A stretch of 13,491 nt of DNA. It comes from an uncultured Oribacterium sp. GTDB taxonomy: Bacteria > Bacillota > Clostridia > Lachnospirales > Lachnospiraceae. A program made the translations under genes and the position numbers. The stretch spans positions 1 through 13,491 of the forward strand of contig CAKQWR010000040.1 of the NCBI GenBank assembly GCA_934279105.1, read 5' to 3'. A model generated the notes under the pieces. The model did not search any database. It saw only the letters and a list, made by a program, of their open reading frames with translations, and had not been told where the DNA came from. Positions 1-6,963 of this stretch are shown here, piece after piece; within the stretch, counting starts at the first letter, position 1; each line of letters opens with the position of its first letter.

Positions 1-651
1 AAAGTAGATGAAATCAACTCTCTCATCGCACGAAATCAGGCCGATGAGGAGGATGCGACGGAAAGCACTCCGGCATCGGCAGCGCTTCCTTCTGCAGAGG
101 GCGATGCTGACGATCTGCAGTCTGAAGCGAAGGATGCCACGATTGCAGGCGCAGAGGGCACAGAAGAGGCTGTGACGCCAGTGGAAACGGCTTCCACGCC
201 GAAGTCGAAGCCACCGGTACAGGCCGGTGAATCAGCCCTCGGAACGTACCGTAAGAATGCACGGAAGTTTGCACTGCTTGGCGGCCTCGGTTGTGTGCTG
301 GGGCTTGTGATTCTCATCACCCTGCAGCAGCAGAATAATCCACTTATGATTCTCGCTGCCATCGTCATGCTCGGCGGCGCACTCTTCATGGTTACCGGCA
401 TCTCCGCGCTTCGTCCGGATGGTATGGTCCGTGCCTTCGCACAGGTTGCCGCCGTCCAGCCGACGACCGCACAGATGCAGGACCTGCTGGCGTCCCTGAA
501 GAACATCAGCTTCACCGGCCTTCGTACACCAGTGAAGCAGCAGATTCTGTCCGCCGTCGCCCGCTACCGCGCGTACGAGGGCTACGATGAGGAACTCGCC
601 GATAAGATTGAGGAAATCGCGAAGAATACACGGAAACGCTCCGTCATCTAA
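1..651 (+). CDS. 3' part of an unrecognised acidic two-helix membrane protein (5' end outside window)
   Basis: The frame is open from base 1 to a TAA at 649-651, giving 216 residues with no credible start or ribosome binding site inside, so the gene begins left of the window. A GTG at 172 could be mistaken for a start but has no Shine-Dalgarno sequence and lies within the continuous frame. Residues 1-80 are rich in Glu, Asp, Ala, Ser and Thr and look disordered. Two hydrophobic stretches follow, at about 90-109 and 113-136, separated by a short QQQNNP turn, so they probably form a membrane hairpin. The C-terminal 80 residues are hydrophilic and probably helical (about 155-216), ending in a basic RKRSVI tail. 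I do not recognise the family and assign no function. It converges on uxaA and shares a terminator with it. Confidence 0.75.
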   Translation, partial: KVDEINSLIARNQADEEDATESTPASAALPSAEGDADDLQSEAKDATIAGAEGTEEAVTPVETASTPKSKPPVQAGESALGTYRKNARKFALLGGLGCVLGLVILITLQQQNNPLMILAAIVMLGGALFMVTGISALRPDGMVRAFAQVAAVQPTTAQMQDLLASLKNISFTGLRTPVKQQILSAVARYRAYEGYDEELADKIEEIAKNTRKRSVI

Positions 652-710
652 GCTGCAGAAGCCTCTCACTTGTGTCTATGCATATCTGCACTTCGTTCAA
701 ACGAAGCATA

Positions 711-752
711 AAAAAGACGTCCCGGAATCATCCCGGAACGTCTTTTTCTTTT
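711..752. terminator. Bidirectional intrinsic terminator between the partial gene and uxaA
   Basis: The stem is GACGT (716-720) with ACGTC (738-742), then a C/A mismatch, then CCGG with CCGG around a 7-nt loop. AAAAA (711-715) precedes it and TTTTT-C-TTTT (743-752) follows, so it can work on both strands. It lies between convergent stop codons at 651 (plus) and 769 (minus). A second small hairpin, CTTCGT-TCAA-ACGAAG (691-706), sits just before it on the plus strand without its own T-tract. Confidence 0.85.
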
Positions 753-768
753 CATTTCGCTTTCTGAT

Positions 769-2259
769 TTACAGTACGACGCCGTCCTTAAAGATGGAAA
801 TCTCACGGAAGCCGTTCTCCTCTGCCTTCGTCTTCTTACCGGACGCAATCTCCTTTACGAGATCAAGGAGACGACGACCTGCATCGTCTACCGACTCCCC
901 CTGTGAAGCCACCGGGCCGGCGTTGAAGTCGATCCAGTTCGCCTTCCGCTCTGCAAGACGATCATTGGTGGCGATCTTTGCAACCGGTGCCGGCGCGCCG
1001 AATGGTGTGCCACGGCCGGTGGTGAAAAGAATCACGGTGCAGCCGGCAGCGGTCAGATTCGTGCTGGACACGAGGTCATTGCCCGGTCCATAGAGGAGGT
1101 TGAGGCCCTTCGTATGTACCGGCTCTGCATAGCCGAGGACGTCGGAAATCGCCGCCTTACCGCCCTTCTGTACGCAGCCGCAGGATTTATCCTCAAGCGT
1201 CGTGATACCGCCCTGCTTGTTTCCTGGGGACGGGTTATCATATACGACCTCGTTGTGACTGATGAAGTAATCCTTGAAGCCGTTCAGCATATGTGCTGCC
1301 TTATCGAAGATTTCCTGATTGATGCATCTGCCCATCAGCATACTCTCGGCACCGAACATCTCCGGCACCTCCGTAAGAATCGAAGTACCGCCCTGTGCGA
1401 CGATCATATCGGATACTCGGCCTACGGTCGGGTTCGCCGTAATGCCGGACAGACCATCCGAGCCACCACACTTCATGCCCAGTACGAGCTTGTCGAGACC
1501 GACGGTTTCTCTCTTAAACCGGCCAGCGTACGCTGCGAGCTCATGGAGCAGCTTGCTGCCCTCTTCGAACTCATCCTCGACATCCTGACAGGTCAGGAAC
1601 TTCACACGCTCCGGATCATATTCACCAAGCTCTGCGAGGAACTGCTCGTGGGTCAGATTCTCACAGCCCAGTGACAGCACCAGAACGCCTCCGGCATTCG
1701 GATGACGTACGAGGTCTGCAAGCAGCTTACGGGTCATCGCATGGTCACGGCCGGTCTGCGAACAGCCGAACGGATGCGTATAGGTATAGAGGCCCTCGAT
1801 GCTGCCCTTTACGATGTCCTGATTCATCTCCACAAGGTGCTTTGCGACATCATTGACACAACCGACCGTCGGGATGATCCAGATTTCATTTCGTGTACCG
1901 ACCTTTCCATCCGAACGTACGAAGCCTTCGAAGGTCTCGACCGGCATGGTCTTCTTCTCCGGCACCTCCGGCTCATAGGTATACTCCACCTCTCCGGACA
2001 GATTCGTCTTCATATCGTGTGTATGTACCCACTGACCTGGCTCGACCGCTTCCGTGGTATGTCCGATGGACACACCATACTTGATGACCTGGCCCTCTGC
2101 CGGAATCGGCTTCACTGCTGCCTTGTGCCCCTGTGGAATCTCTTCCTTTGCGATGAGGTCAATGTTGTCAACCTTGATTTCATCACCCTTCGCGATCGGG
2201 GCGATGGCCACAACGACATTGTCCTCCGGGCTGATGTGCACTACCTTTGCTCTTGCCAT
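769..2259 (-). CDS. uxaA: Altronate dehydratase (UxaA)
   Basis: Cytoplasmic D-altronate dehydratase, converting altronate to 2-keto-3-deoxygluconate in the galacturonate branch of hexuronate breakdown. The 496 residues match the usual full-length enzyme. Residues 1-90 form the N-terminal SAF-type domain. The catalytic UxaA/GarD domain follows from about 110, with conserved stretches GKVGTRNE (118-125), HPFGCSQTGRDH (162-173), KCGGSDGLSG (263-272) and SCGCVQKGG (359-367); cysteines and histidines there probably bind the metal (known of the family, not proven here). The start at 2259 has an AGGAGG (2266-2271) 6 nt upstream. The family also contains galactarate dehydratase, but uxaB directly upstream on the same strand favours altronate. 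It is the last gene of the uxaB-uxaA operon and runs into the bidirectional terminator. Confidence 0.93.
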   Translation of the reverse strand: MARAKVVHISPEDNVVVAIAPIAKGDEIKVDNIDLIAKEEIPQGHKAAVKPIPAEGQVIKYGVSIGHTTEAVEPGQWVHTHDMKTNLSGEVEYTYEPEVPEKKTMPVETFEGFVRSDGKVGTRNEIWIIPTVGCVNDVAKHLVEMNQDIVKGSIEGLYTYTHPFGCSQTGRDHAMTRKLLADLVRHPNAGGVLVLSLGCENLTHEQFLAELGEYDPERVKFLTCQDVEDEFEEGSKLLHELAAYAGRFKRETVGLDKLVLGMKCGGSDGLSGITANPTVGRVSDMIVAQGGTSILTEVPEMFGAESMLMGRCINQEIFDKAAHMLNGFKDYFISHNEVVYDNPSPGNKQGGITTLEDKSCGCVQKGGKAAISDVLGYAEPVHTKGLNLLYGPGNDLVSSTNLTAAGCTVILFTTGRGTPFGAPAPVAKIATNDRLAERKANWIDFNAGPVASQGESVDDAGRRLLDLVKEIASGKKTKAEENGFREISIFKDGVVL

Positions 2260-2281
2260 ACTAATCCTCCTGTTAACATAA

Positions 2282-2305
2282 GCCGGAGCAGTGATCTGTC
2301 CCGGC
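2282..2305 (-). other. Stem-loop just upstream of the uxaA ribosome binding site
   Basis: Inverted repeat GCCGG (2282-2286) with CCGGC (2301-2305); an inner CAG-TGAT-CTG (2289-2298) is separated from it by a 2x2 internal loop. In the mRNA it ends 10 nt before the AGGAGG of uxaA. No T-tract follows, so it is not a terminator. Possible roles are protecting the uxaA message or shaping its translation start; this is inference. Confidence 0.5.
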
Positions 2306-2331
2306 CTATGATGTAAACATTGAATTACTTT

Positions 2332-2362
2332 GCTTCGATTTTCGTCGTGCTCGACGCGAAGC
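2332..2362 (-). other. Bulged stem-loop in the uxaB-uxaA gap
   Basis: GCTTCG (2332-2337) pairs with CGAAGC (2357-2362), and CGTCG (2343-2347) pairs with CGACG (2352-2356) around a TGCT loop. Only a 5-nt ATTTT bulge interrupts this 11-bp stem. No T-tract follows on either strand. It is the middle of three hairpins in a 173-nt gap that holds no open reading frame I believe in. Confidence 0.5.
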
Positions 2363-2377
2363 CATACAAAATTGTTG

Positions 2378-2415
2378 CCGCTGTTTCATAAATCGATTTT
2401 CTCATAAAACAGCGG
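2378..2415 (-). other. Inverted repeat just after the uxaB stop codon
   Basis: A perfect 9-bp inverted repeat, CCGCTGTTT (2378-2386) with AAACAGCGG (2407-2415), around a 20-nt AT-rich spacer. It lies 18 nt behind the uxaB stop. It could cap the uxaB message after processing or be a protein-binding site. Lack of a T-tract argues against a classical terminator. Confidence 0.5.
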
Positions 2416-2432
2416 ACAGCGAACGCCGATGA

Positions 2433-3926
2433 TTACAGTACGCTTGCGTATGCTGCCTTCGCACCCTGCTCACGAATGAGGGTGAGGTTCTTTACGGTTG
2501 CCTCTTCGAAGCCTGCTACCTCGGTGAGATCCTGGCCCCAGAACTCGGTGTTTGACATAACCGCATGTACGAGGGTCTTTACATCATCATCCTTGTGTGC
2601 ATAGTAGAAATCGAGAACGAATGCATCGTCCTGTACCTTGTACTCGTTACCGGCTGCACGCTTGCAAACGAGACCATCCTCCTCACGGCGCTGGATATCG
2701 TTGCTGTAGAATGCCATGTACGCTGCGAAGCTCATGGTGAGCACCTGCGGAAGCTTACCGAACTTCTCTACGTACTCAAGGAAGGATGGCATGTTTCTCG
2801 CTCTCCACTTCGACGTAGAGTTGAGGGAAATGCTCATCAGCTGATGATCTACGAACGGGTTGTTGAAACGATCCTGAACAGCAGAAGCGAACTTCTCGCA
2901 ATCCTCCTTATCAAGTGGAAGAATCGGGATGATCTCCTCCTGAAGCATCTTGTTCATGTAGCCGCGGATGGTGTCATCATGCATGCAATCACGAACGATG
3001 TCGAAACCTGCAAGGTACGCACCGAGTACGAAACCGGTATGTGCACCATTCAGGATTCTAACCTTTCTCTTCTTATAAGGAGCAACCTCCGGAACGACAT
3101 GCACATTCACGCCTGCCTTCTTGAACGGAAGCTTATCCTCGAGCTCCTTCGGTCCCTCGATGTACCATACACCGAATACCTCACCGACATCGGTCAGCGG
3201 ATCTGTGTAGCCATTCTGCTCATCCAGCTCTGCAACCTCCTTCGGATCACGGATACGACCCGGAACGATACGGTCAACCAGTGTAGAGCAGAACAGAACC
3301 TTCTCATTTACCCAGTTCTTGAAATCCTCGCCGAGGTTCCACTCATCGATGTGACGATTTACGATCTGCTTCAGGACCTGACCGTTGGCATCGATCAGCT
3401 CGCAGGAAAGAACCACGAGGCCACCCTTGCCGGCCTTGAAACGCTCATAGAGAACTCTCGTCATCTTACCAGGGAAGGAAACCGGCGGCTCCTGATCGAA
3501 CTTGGTATCCGGATCATAAACGATACCCGCCTCAGTGGTATTCGAAACGATGTACTCGAGATCATCAGACCTTGCAAGCTCCAGCATCGCCTGGAAGCCC
3601 TCTGCAGTATACGGATTGATACAGTCCTTCACAGCAGAGATCACACGCTTGTTGTTGATCTTCTCGCCATTCTCAGAACCACGAAGGTAAAGTGTATAGA
3701 GACCCTCCTGTGCATTGATATAATCGGTCAGACCCTGTGCGATCGGCTGAATGAGAGTCACCTTTCCATTCCAGTCTGCCAGCTCGTTTGACATATCGAA
3801 GAAATAATCAACAAATGCACGGAGGAAATTACCCTCACCAAACTGCATCACCTTTACAGGTGCATCCTTCAGTATATATCCCTGATAACCAGACTGCTCA
3901 AGTACCTGATAATTTAACTTCTCCAT
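2433..3926 (-). CDS. uxaB: Tagaturonate reductase (altronate oxidoreductase, UxaB)
   Basis: NADH-dependent reduction of D-tagaturonate to D-altronate, the step before UxaA in galacturonate use; cytoplasmic. The 497 residues fit the UxaB branch of the mannitol dehydrogenase family. The N-terminal nucleotide-binding fold carries VMQFGEGNFLRAFVD (26-40), and the family catalytic signature K-x4-N-x2-H is seen as K288, N293, H296 in KVRILNGAH. The C-terminal half is the all-helical substrate domain. The ATG at 3926 is preceded by AAAGGAA about 9 nt upstream. It is the first gene of a two-gene operon, downstream of a strong promoter and a LacI/CcpA-type operator. Mannonate or fructuronate reductase (UxuB) is the main alternative; pairing with uxaA and overall length favour UxaB. 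Confidence 0.9.
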   Translation of the reverse strand: MEKLNYQVLEQSGYQGYILKDAPVKVMQFGEGNFLRAFVDYFFDMSNELADWNGKVTLIQPIAQGLTDYINAQEGLYTLYLRGSENGEKINNKRVISAVKDCINPYTAEGFQAMLELARSDDLEYIVSNTTEAGIVYDPDTKFDQEPPVSFPGKMTRVLYERFKAGKGGLVVLSCELIDANGQVLKQIVNRHIDEWNLGEDFKNWVNEKVLFCSTLVDRIVPGRIRDPKEVAELDEQNGYTDPLTDVGEVFGVWYIEGPKELEDKLPFKKAGVNVHVVPEVAPYKKRKVRILNGAHTGFVLGAYLAGFDIVRDCMHDDTIRGYMNKMLQEEIIPILPLDKEDCEKFASAVQDRFNNPFVDHQLMSISLNSTSKWRARNMPSFLEYVEKFGKLPQVLTMSFAAYMAFYSNDIQRREEDGLVCKRAAGNEYKVQDDAFVLDFYYAHKDDDVKTLVHAVMSNTEFWGQDLTEVAGFEEATVKNLTLIREQGAKAAYASVL

Positions 3927-4003
3927 TTTGATTCGTTCCTTTCAGCTATGAATGCTATAAAAAAATCGATACATTTGCTTCTTAGACAGACTTTTACCTC
4001 TGC

Positions 4004-4023
4004 TTATGTAAGCGCTTACATAA
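4004..4023. promoter_or_regulatory. Perfect 20-bp palindromic operator (cre / LacI-family type) at the uxaB promoter
   Basis: TTATGTAAGCGCTTACATAA is a perfect 20-bp palindrome. Its core TGTAAGCGCTTACA (4007-4020) satisfies the CcpA cre consensus TGWAARCGYTWNCW at every position, and also fits the CG-centred operators of other LacI-family repressors. It begins one base after the predicted -10 box and covers the expected start of transcription, a repressing position. It could serve carbon catabolite repression by CcpA or a dedicated hexuronate regulator; the sequence cannot tell these apart. Confidence 0.85.
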
Positions 4024-4052
4024 AATATATTCTCCTTCGCAAAATAAGTCAA
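4024..4052 (-). promoter_or_regulatory. Sigma-A type promoter of uxaB-uxaA
   Basis: On the minus strand a TTGACT -35 box (4047-4052) and a TATATT -10 box (4024-4029) are separated by exactly 17 bp. Transcription would start near 4017, inside the palindromic operator, giving a leader of about 90 nt before uxaB. Confidence 0.8.
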
Positions 4053-4082
4053 TCACAAAATAGGAATTCGTCAAATAAAATG

Positions 4083-4130
4083 AAAAAACCGGCTTTTTTC
4101 GTGACAAACGCACAAAAGCCGGTTGATTTT
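4083..4130 (-). terminator. Intrinsic terminator downstream of the MarR-family gene
   Basis: A perfect 11-bp stem, AACCGGCTTTT (4087-4097) with AAAAGCCGGTT (4114-4124), around a 16-nt loop. On the minus strand it ends in TTTTTT (4083-4088, overlapping the stem base), and further T-rich sequence follows. It stops transcription from the marR/FAS side just before the uxaB promoter. On the plus strand a weaker GATTTTATT tail follows. Confidence 0.88.
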
Positions 4131-4229
4131 ATTCACATATTTTTATAATAAGCCCTCTTTCCGCTCGTACGTACCCTTCCTCTCATACATACTCACCACA
4201 CGAAAGCTCCGATTTCTCTCCTCATGTTC

Positions 4230-4688
4230 TCAATCACGTTTTTTGATATGCTCCGGGTCCAGCTCCGGAATCATTTCCTTCGTGATGACCTGCAGCATCT
4301 CATCGAGCTTCTGGAGATCCTCCTCGGAAAAACGCTCTTCGAAACGATTCACGACCTCATCGAGGAACTGATAGCTTCGACGGTAGTAGTTCTTCAGCTT
4401 TTCCGTCGCACGCAGATAGAACTCCCGATGATCTTCATCGGACTGTACCTTTTCGATATATCCCTTCTGAACGAGCGCATTGACCTTATAAGCCGCATTT
4501 GGGGCCGAAATCCCCATCATCTTCGCAAACTCCGCCACCGTCGGTTCTCCAAGCGCCTTGATACACTCGAGGCTAAACGCCTCCACCGACGTCAGAGACT
4601 CCCCATAACTATTTTCCTTCGAAAAAACCCGCTTATAAAAGTGGATGCGGAAGCGATTATACAGATCGGCGATGGACTGGTTCAGCAT
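4230..4688 (-). CDS. MarR-family transcriptional regulator, probable regulator of the adjacent fatty acid genes
   Basis: A 152-residue protein of normal MarR length. The winged helix-turn-helix covers about residues 50-95: PTVAEFAKMMGIS leads into a recognition helix (SAPNAAYKVNALVQKG, 61-76) and a wing with DEDHRE (84-89). Helices before and after this (3-42 and 96-140) form the dimer interface. In many Firmicutes a MarR-type repressor called FabT sits beside FAS II genes and uses acyl-ACP as corepressor; that is family knowledge. Here the gene lies downstream of fabZ, after a 339-nt gap, rather than at the head of the cluster. The start at 4688 has only a weak ribosome binding site (AGGT, about 4 nt upstream, or AAGTGA further up). 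A role in FAS control is inferred from position; regulation of uxaB or of distant genes is possible. Gene symbol withheld. Confidence 0.85.
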   Translation of the reverse strand: MLNQSIADLYNRFRIHFYKRVFSKENSYGESLTSVEAFSLECIKALGEPTVAEFAKMMGISAPNAAYKVNALVQKGYIEKVQSDEDHREFYLRATEKLKNYYRRSYQFLDEVVNRFEERFSEEDLQKLDEMLQVITKEMIPELDPEHIKKRD

Positions 4689-4704
4689 AAAATACCTATC
4701 ACTT

Positions 4705-4728
4705 TCAGTTCAGTTAACTCAGACTATA
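4705..4728 (-). promoter_or_regulatory. Candidate marR promoter -10 with adjoining repeat, possible autoregulatory site
   Basis: A TATAGT box (minus strand, 4723-4728) has TTGATT 15 bp upstream, a short spacing that lowers confidence. Directly downstream is AGTTAACT (4712-4719), an 8-bp palindrome, with tandem TCAGT copies at 4705-4709 and 4710-4714. MarR proteins often bind such repeats over their own promoter, but no known FabT-type site is matched. Confidence 0.35.
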
Positions 4729-4797
4729 AAATAAAACATATGCAATCAAAATTTCCATCACATATATTTCTCATAAATAATTTTCATAAACAACGCG

Positions 4798-4806
4798 ATT
4801 ATAACA
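4798..4806 (-). promoter_or_regulatory. Extended -10 promoter upstream of the MarR-family gene
   Basis: The minus strand reads TGTTATAAT, a perfect TATAAT -10 box with the TGn extension. No good -35 box is seen at 16-18 bp, which is tolerable for an extended -10 promoter. Transcription from here would give marR a leader of about 100 nt. The AT-rich stretch 4690-4860 stands out from the GC-rich genes around it, as expected for a promoter region. Confidence 0.55.
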
Positions 4807-4871
4807 TACCCACGACGAAGAAATACAGCAAAAGCTACATTTCCAAGCTTGATATTTTCGCTTGCATGAGG

Positions 4872-4900
4872 CCAGCCGACGCTGCGTGTGCAGCTGCTGG
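4872..4900. other. GC-rich hairpin in the fabZ-marR gap
   Basis: CCAGC (4872-4876) pairs with GCTGG (4896-4900), and GCTGC (4881-4885) pairs with GCAGC (4890-4894) around a GTGT loop. An internal loop (4 nt against 1) separates the two stems. No T-tract follows on either strand. It lies upstream of the marR promoter in a 339-nt gap (4689-5027) for which I accept no gene. Confidence 0.45.
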
Positions 4901-4990
4901 ATTCCGAACATATTTCCGTACGTGTGAGAACAGCCAGAAGCCCGGAGGGGTGCCGACATGAAGTATTGCGTTTCTATCGGCCCTCTCCGA

Positions 4991-5005
4991 GGCTCTGGCT
5001 GAGCC
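4991..5005 (-). other. Small hairpin behind fabZ, possibly a 3' end of the FAS transcript
   Basis: GGCTC-TGGCT-GAGCC forms a 5-bp stem with a 5-nt loop, 22 nt after the fabZ stop. There is no T-tract, so it is at best a weak terminator or a processed 3' end. Read-through from fabZ into marR therefore remains possible. Confidence 0.3.
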
Positions 5006-5027
5006 ATAAAACACACGCAGATTCGCT

Positions 5028-5573
5028 TTACTGTACAGCGAAGGTCAGCTCGGCCTGAACGGCGGTCTTGCCGTTTACTTTCGCGACCGCTGTTCCCATG
5101 CCGACCGGTCCATGCATACGGGTGAGTTCACAGTGAAGCTCGAGTACATCGCCCGGACGCACCTGCTTCTTGAAGCGTGCGTTCTTGATGCCACCGAAGA
5201 GTGCGATCTTTCCCTTATTCTCCGGCATACTGAGAAGTGCAACTGCCCCCGTCTGAGCCAGCGCCTCGATGATCAGCACACCCGGCATCACCGGATACTG
5301 CGGGAAGTGTCCCTGAAAAAACGGCTCATTCACGGTCACGCACTTCCGTGCATCAGCAAACTTCCCCGGCTCATAATCCACGACCTGATCGATCAGGAGG
5401 AACGGATAGCGATGCGGGATAATCTCCTTGATTTCGTCGACACTGAGCGGCTGTGCGACGCGTGCCTGCGGAGTTTCCTCCACAGAAGCAGCGTTTTCGG
5501 AAACCTCCGGAGAAGCGTGCATCTCTGCATTGGCCTCTGCCGACATCTTACTTGTGTTCATCTCTTCTATCAT
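5028..5573 (-). CDS. fabZ: 3-hydroxyacyl-ACP dehydratase (FabZ) with N-terminal extension
   Basis: Removes water from 3-hydroxyacyl-ACP to give trans-2-enoyl-ACP in the elongation cycle. With the ATG at 5573 the protein is 181 residues. The hot-dog core starts near residue 43 with [18 protein letters not shown]; catalytic His54 is in PHRYPFLL and Glu103 in [13 protein letters not shown] after the [11 protein letters not shown] loop. The core is of normal length, but about 40 acidic, Ala/Ser/Glu-rich residues precede it, so the total exceeds the usual 140-150. The frame stays open upstream to 5699, but that part overlaps fabF; I chose 5573 because AGGGAG ends 5 nt before it and it lies 11 nt after the fabF stop. 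Internal ATGs at residues 5 and 10 are less well placed. It is the last fab gene of the operon. An isomerizing FabN-like activity cannot be excluded from sequence. Confidence 0.93.
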   Translation of the reverse strand: MIEEMNTSKMSAEANAEMHASPEVSENAASVEETPQARVAQPLSVDEIKEIIPHRYPFLLIDQVVDYEPGKFADARKCVTVNEPFFQGHFPQYPVMPGVLIIEALAQTGAVALLSMPENKGKIALFGGIKNARFKKQVRPGDVLELHCELTRMHGPVGMGTAVAKVNGKTAVQAELTFAVQ

Positions 5574-5584
5574 CGTGTCTCCCT

Positions 5585-6868
5585 TCAGGCCTTCTTGAAA
5601 ATCAGGCAGGCGTTGTGACCGCCGAAGCCGAGGGAATTTGAAAGCACATAGTCGAGCTTCGCCTCGCGTCCCTCGTTTGGCACGATGTCGAGGTCGCACT
5701 CCGGATCCGCCACCTGATAGTTGATGGTGGCCGGGATGAACTGATCCTCGAGGGCCTTGACACTGAAGAGCGCTTCCACACCACCGGCTGCACCGAGCAG
5801 ATGACCGGTCATCGACTTCGTAGAAGAAACCGGAATCTCATAAGCCTTCGCACCGAAAACAGCCTTGATGGCCTTCGTCTCACAGGCATCGTTGAGATGT
5901 GTGGAGGTGCCATGTGCATTGATATAGGAAATCTCCTCCGGCTGGATGCCGGCATCTGCGATGGCGAGACGCATGCAGTCTGCGCCGCCCTCTCCTTCCG
6001 GATTCGGGCTCGTGATATGGTACGCATCGCAGTTTGCGCCGTAGCCGACGATTTCTGCGAGGATCTTCGCGCCACGATGGATGGCGTGCTCACGCTCCTC
6101 GAGCACGAGGATACCGGCACCCTCACCCATGACGAAACCACCACGCTCCTGATCAAACGGAATGCTCGCACGACGCACCTCGGTCGCATGGCAGAGGGCA
6201 CGCATGCTGGCGAAGCCGCCGATGCCGAGCTCGGTGATGCTTGCCTCCGTGCCACCAGCCACCATAACATCCTCATACCCATCGCGGATACGATGGAAGG
6301 CGTCACCGATGGCGTTCGAGCCACCGGCACATGCGGTAACCGGACAGGTGCACATACCCTTGAAGCCGTGACGAATCGCAACATTGGCGGCTGCCATGTT
6401 CGAAATTGCCATCGGAATAAAAAACGGGGACACACGCTCGAAGCCGTGCTTCAGCGCCTTTGAATGCTCCTCCTCGATGGTACTGAGACCACCGATACCG
6501 GAGGAGATGATCACGCCTATACGGCATGCATCATACTCCTTCACATCCGTTCCGGCGTTCTCCGCCTCGGATGTCTTTCGCTCTGCTGCACTGAGGATGC
6601 CACTCTCACGGATGGCCTCCTCTGCCGCCACCAGCGCAAACTGTGCATAGCGGGACATGTGCTTCTGCTCACGGCGATCGATGATGGCAGACGGATCGAA
6701 ATCCTTTACTTCACCCGCCAGCTTGATCGTAAAATTCTCTGTATCGAAATGGGTGATCGGGCCGATTCCGCACTTTCCGGCACGGATAGCCTCCCAGGAA
6801 GTTTCTGTATTATTACCGGTCGGATTCACAGTGCCGAGACCAGTCACGACGACTCTACGTTTATTCAT
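5585..6868 (-). CDS. fabF: 3-oxoacyl-ACP synthase II (FabF)
   Basis: Condenses malonyl-ACP with the growing acyl-ACP chain. The 427-residue thiolase-fold protein begins [17 protein letters not shown]. The active-site triad is Cys180 in [15 protein letters not shown], His319 in [11 protein letters not shown] and His356 in [15 protein letters not shown]; the glycine-rich C-terminal [10 protein letters not shown] is also present. Length is slightly above the usual 410-415 because of a polar insertion at about 92-112. The start at 6868 has AGGAG (6875-6879) 6 nt upstream. A 142-nt gap with three inverted repeats separates it from fabG; fabZ follows 11 nt after its stop, with the fabZ ribosome binding site abutting the stop codon. 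FabB is ruled unlikely by overall similarity to FabF and by Firmicute context. Confidence 0.95.
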   Translation of the reverse strand: MNKRRVVVTGLGTVNPTGNNTETSWEAIRAGKCGIGPITHFDTENFTIKLAGEVKDFDPSAIIDRREQKHMSRYAQFALVAAEEAIRESGILSAAERKTSEAENAGTDVKEYDACRIGVIISSGIGGLSTIEEEHSKALKHGFERVSPFFIPMAISNMAAANVAIRHGFKGMCTCPVTACAGGSNAIGDAFHRIRDGYEDVMVAGGTEASITELGIGGFASMRALCHATEVRRASIPFDQERGGFVMGEGAGILVLEEREHAIHRGAKILAEIVGYGANCDAYHITSPNPEGEGGADCMRLAIADAGIQPEEISYINAHGTSTHLNDACETKAIKAVFGAKAYEIPVSSTKSMTGHLLGAAGGVEALFSVKALEDQFIPATINYQVADPECDLDIVPNEGREAKLDYVLSNSLGFGGHNACLIFKKA

Positions 6869-6882
6869 TCTATTCTCCTACT

Positions 6883-6905
6883 GCAGGACCGGATACCAGA
6901 CCTGC
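6883..6905 (-). other. Hairpin directly upstream of the fabF ribosome binding site
   Basis: GCAGG (6883-6887) pairs with CCTGC (6901-6905); a short GG-ATA-CC can pair inside. In the mRNA the hairpin ends 3 nt before the AGGAG of fabF. No T-tract follows. It may influence fabF translation or mRNA stability (inference). Confidence 0.4.
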
Positions 6906-6911
6906 TCTATC

Positions 6912-6931
6912 TACAGGGGATGATCCCTGTA
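6912..6931 (-). other. 7-bp stem-loop in the fabG-fabF gap
   Basis: A perfect inverted repeat, TACAGGG (6912-6918) with CCCTGTA (6925-6931), with a 6-nt loop. On the minus strand it is followed by GATAGAGC, so it is not an intrinsic terminator. Confidence 0.5.
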
Positions 6932-6963
6932 CGTTTTCACCGGACAAACTGCAGCACTACTGT

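Noticed and set aside
691..706. CTTCGT-TCAA-ACGAAG hairpin as a separate terminator
   Set aside because: It lacks a T-tract on the right side; the adjacent GACGT hairpin with A and T tracts explains termination better.
1114..2316. Plus-strand frames opposite uxaA (186 and 204 codons)
   Set aside because: Antisense shadows; uxaA is supported over its entire length by family motifs.
2565..3791. 408-codon open frame on the plus strand opposite uxaB
   Set aside because: It lies wholly antisense to a well-supported uxaB, has no ribosome binding site and no recognisable domain. Long antisense frames are common opposite genes with biased codon use.
3948..4148. 66-codon plus-strand frame in the uxaB promoter region
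   Set aside because: It runs through the promoter, operator and terminator, has no ribosome binding site, and is explained by AT-rich regulatory DNA.
4771..5016. 81-codon minus-strand frame in the fabZ-marR gap
   Set aside because: It starts at a GTG with no Shine-Dalgarno, its composition is irregular with many Cys, Trp and Arg, and it overlaps the hairpin and promoter signals. No evidence of a real gene.
5574..5699. Upstream extension of fabZ into fabF
   Set aside because: The extra 42 residues are Arg-rich out-of-frame fabF sequence; the ATG at 5573 has its own ribosome binding site and correct spacing.
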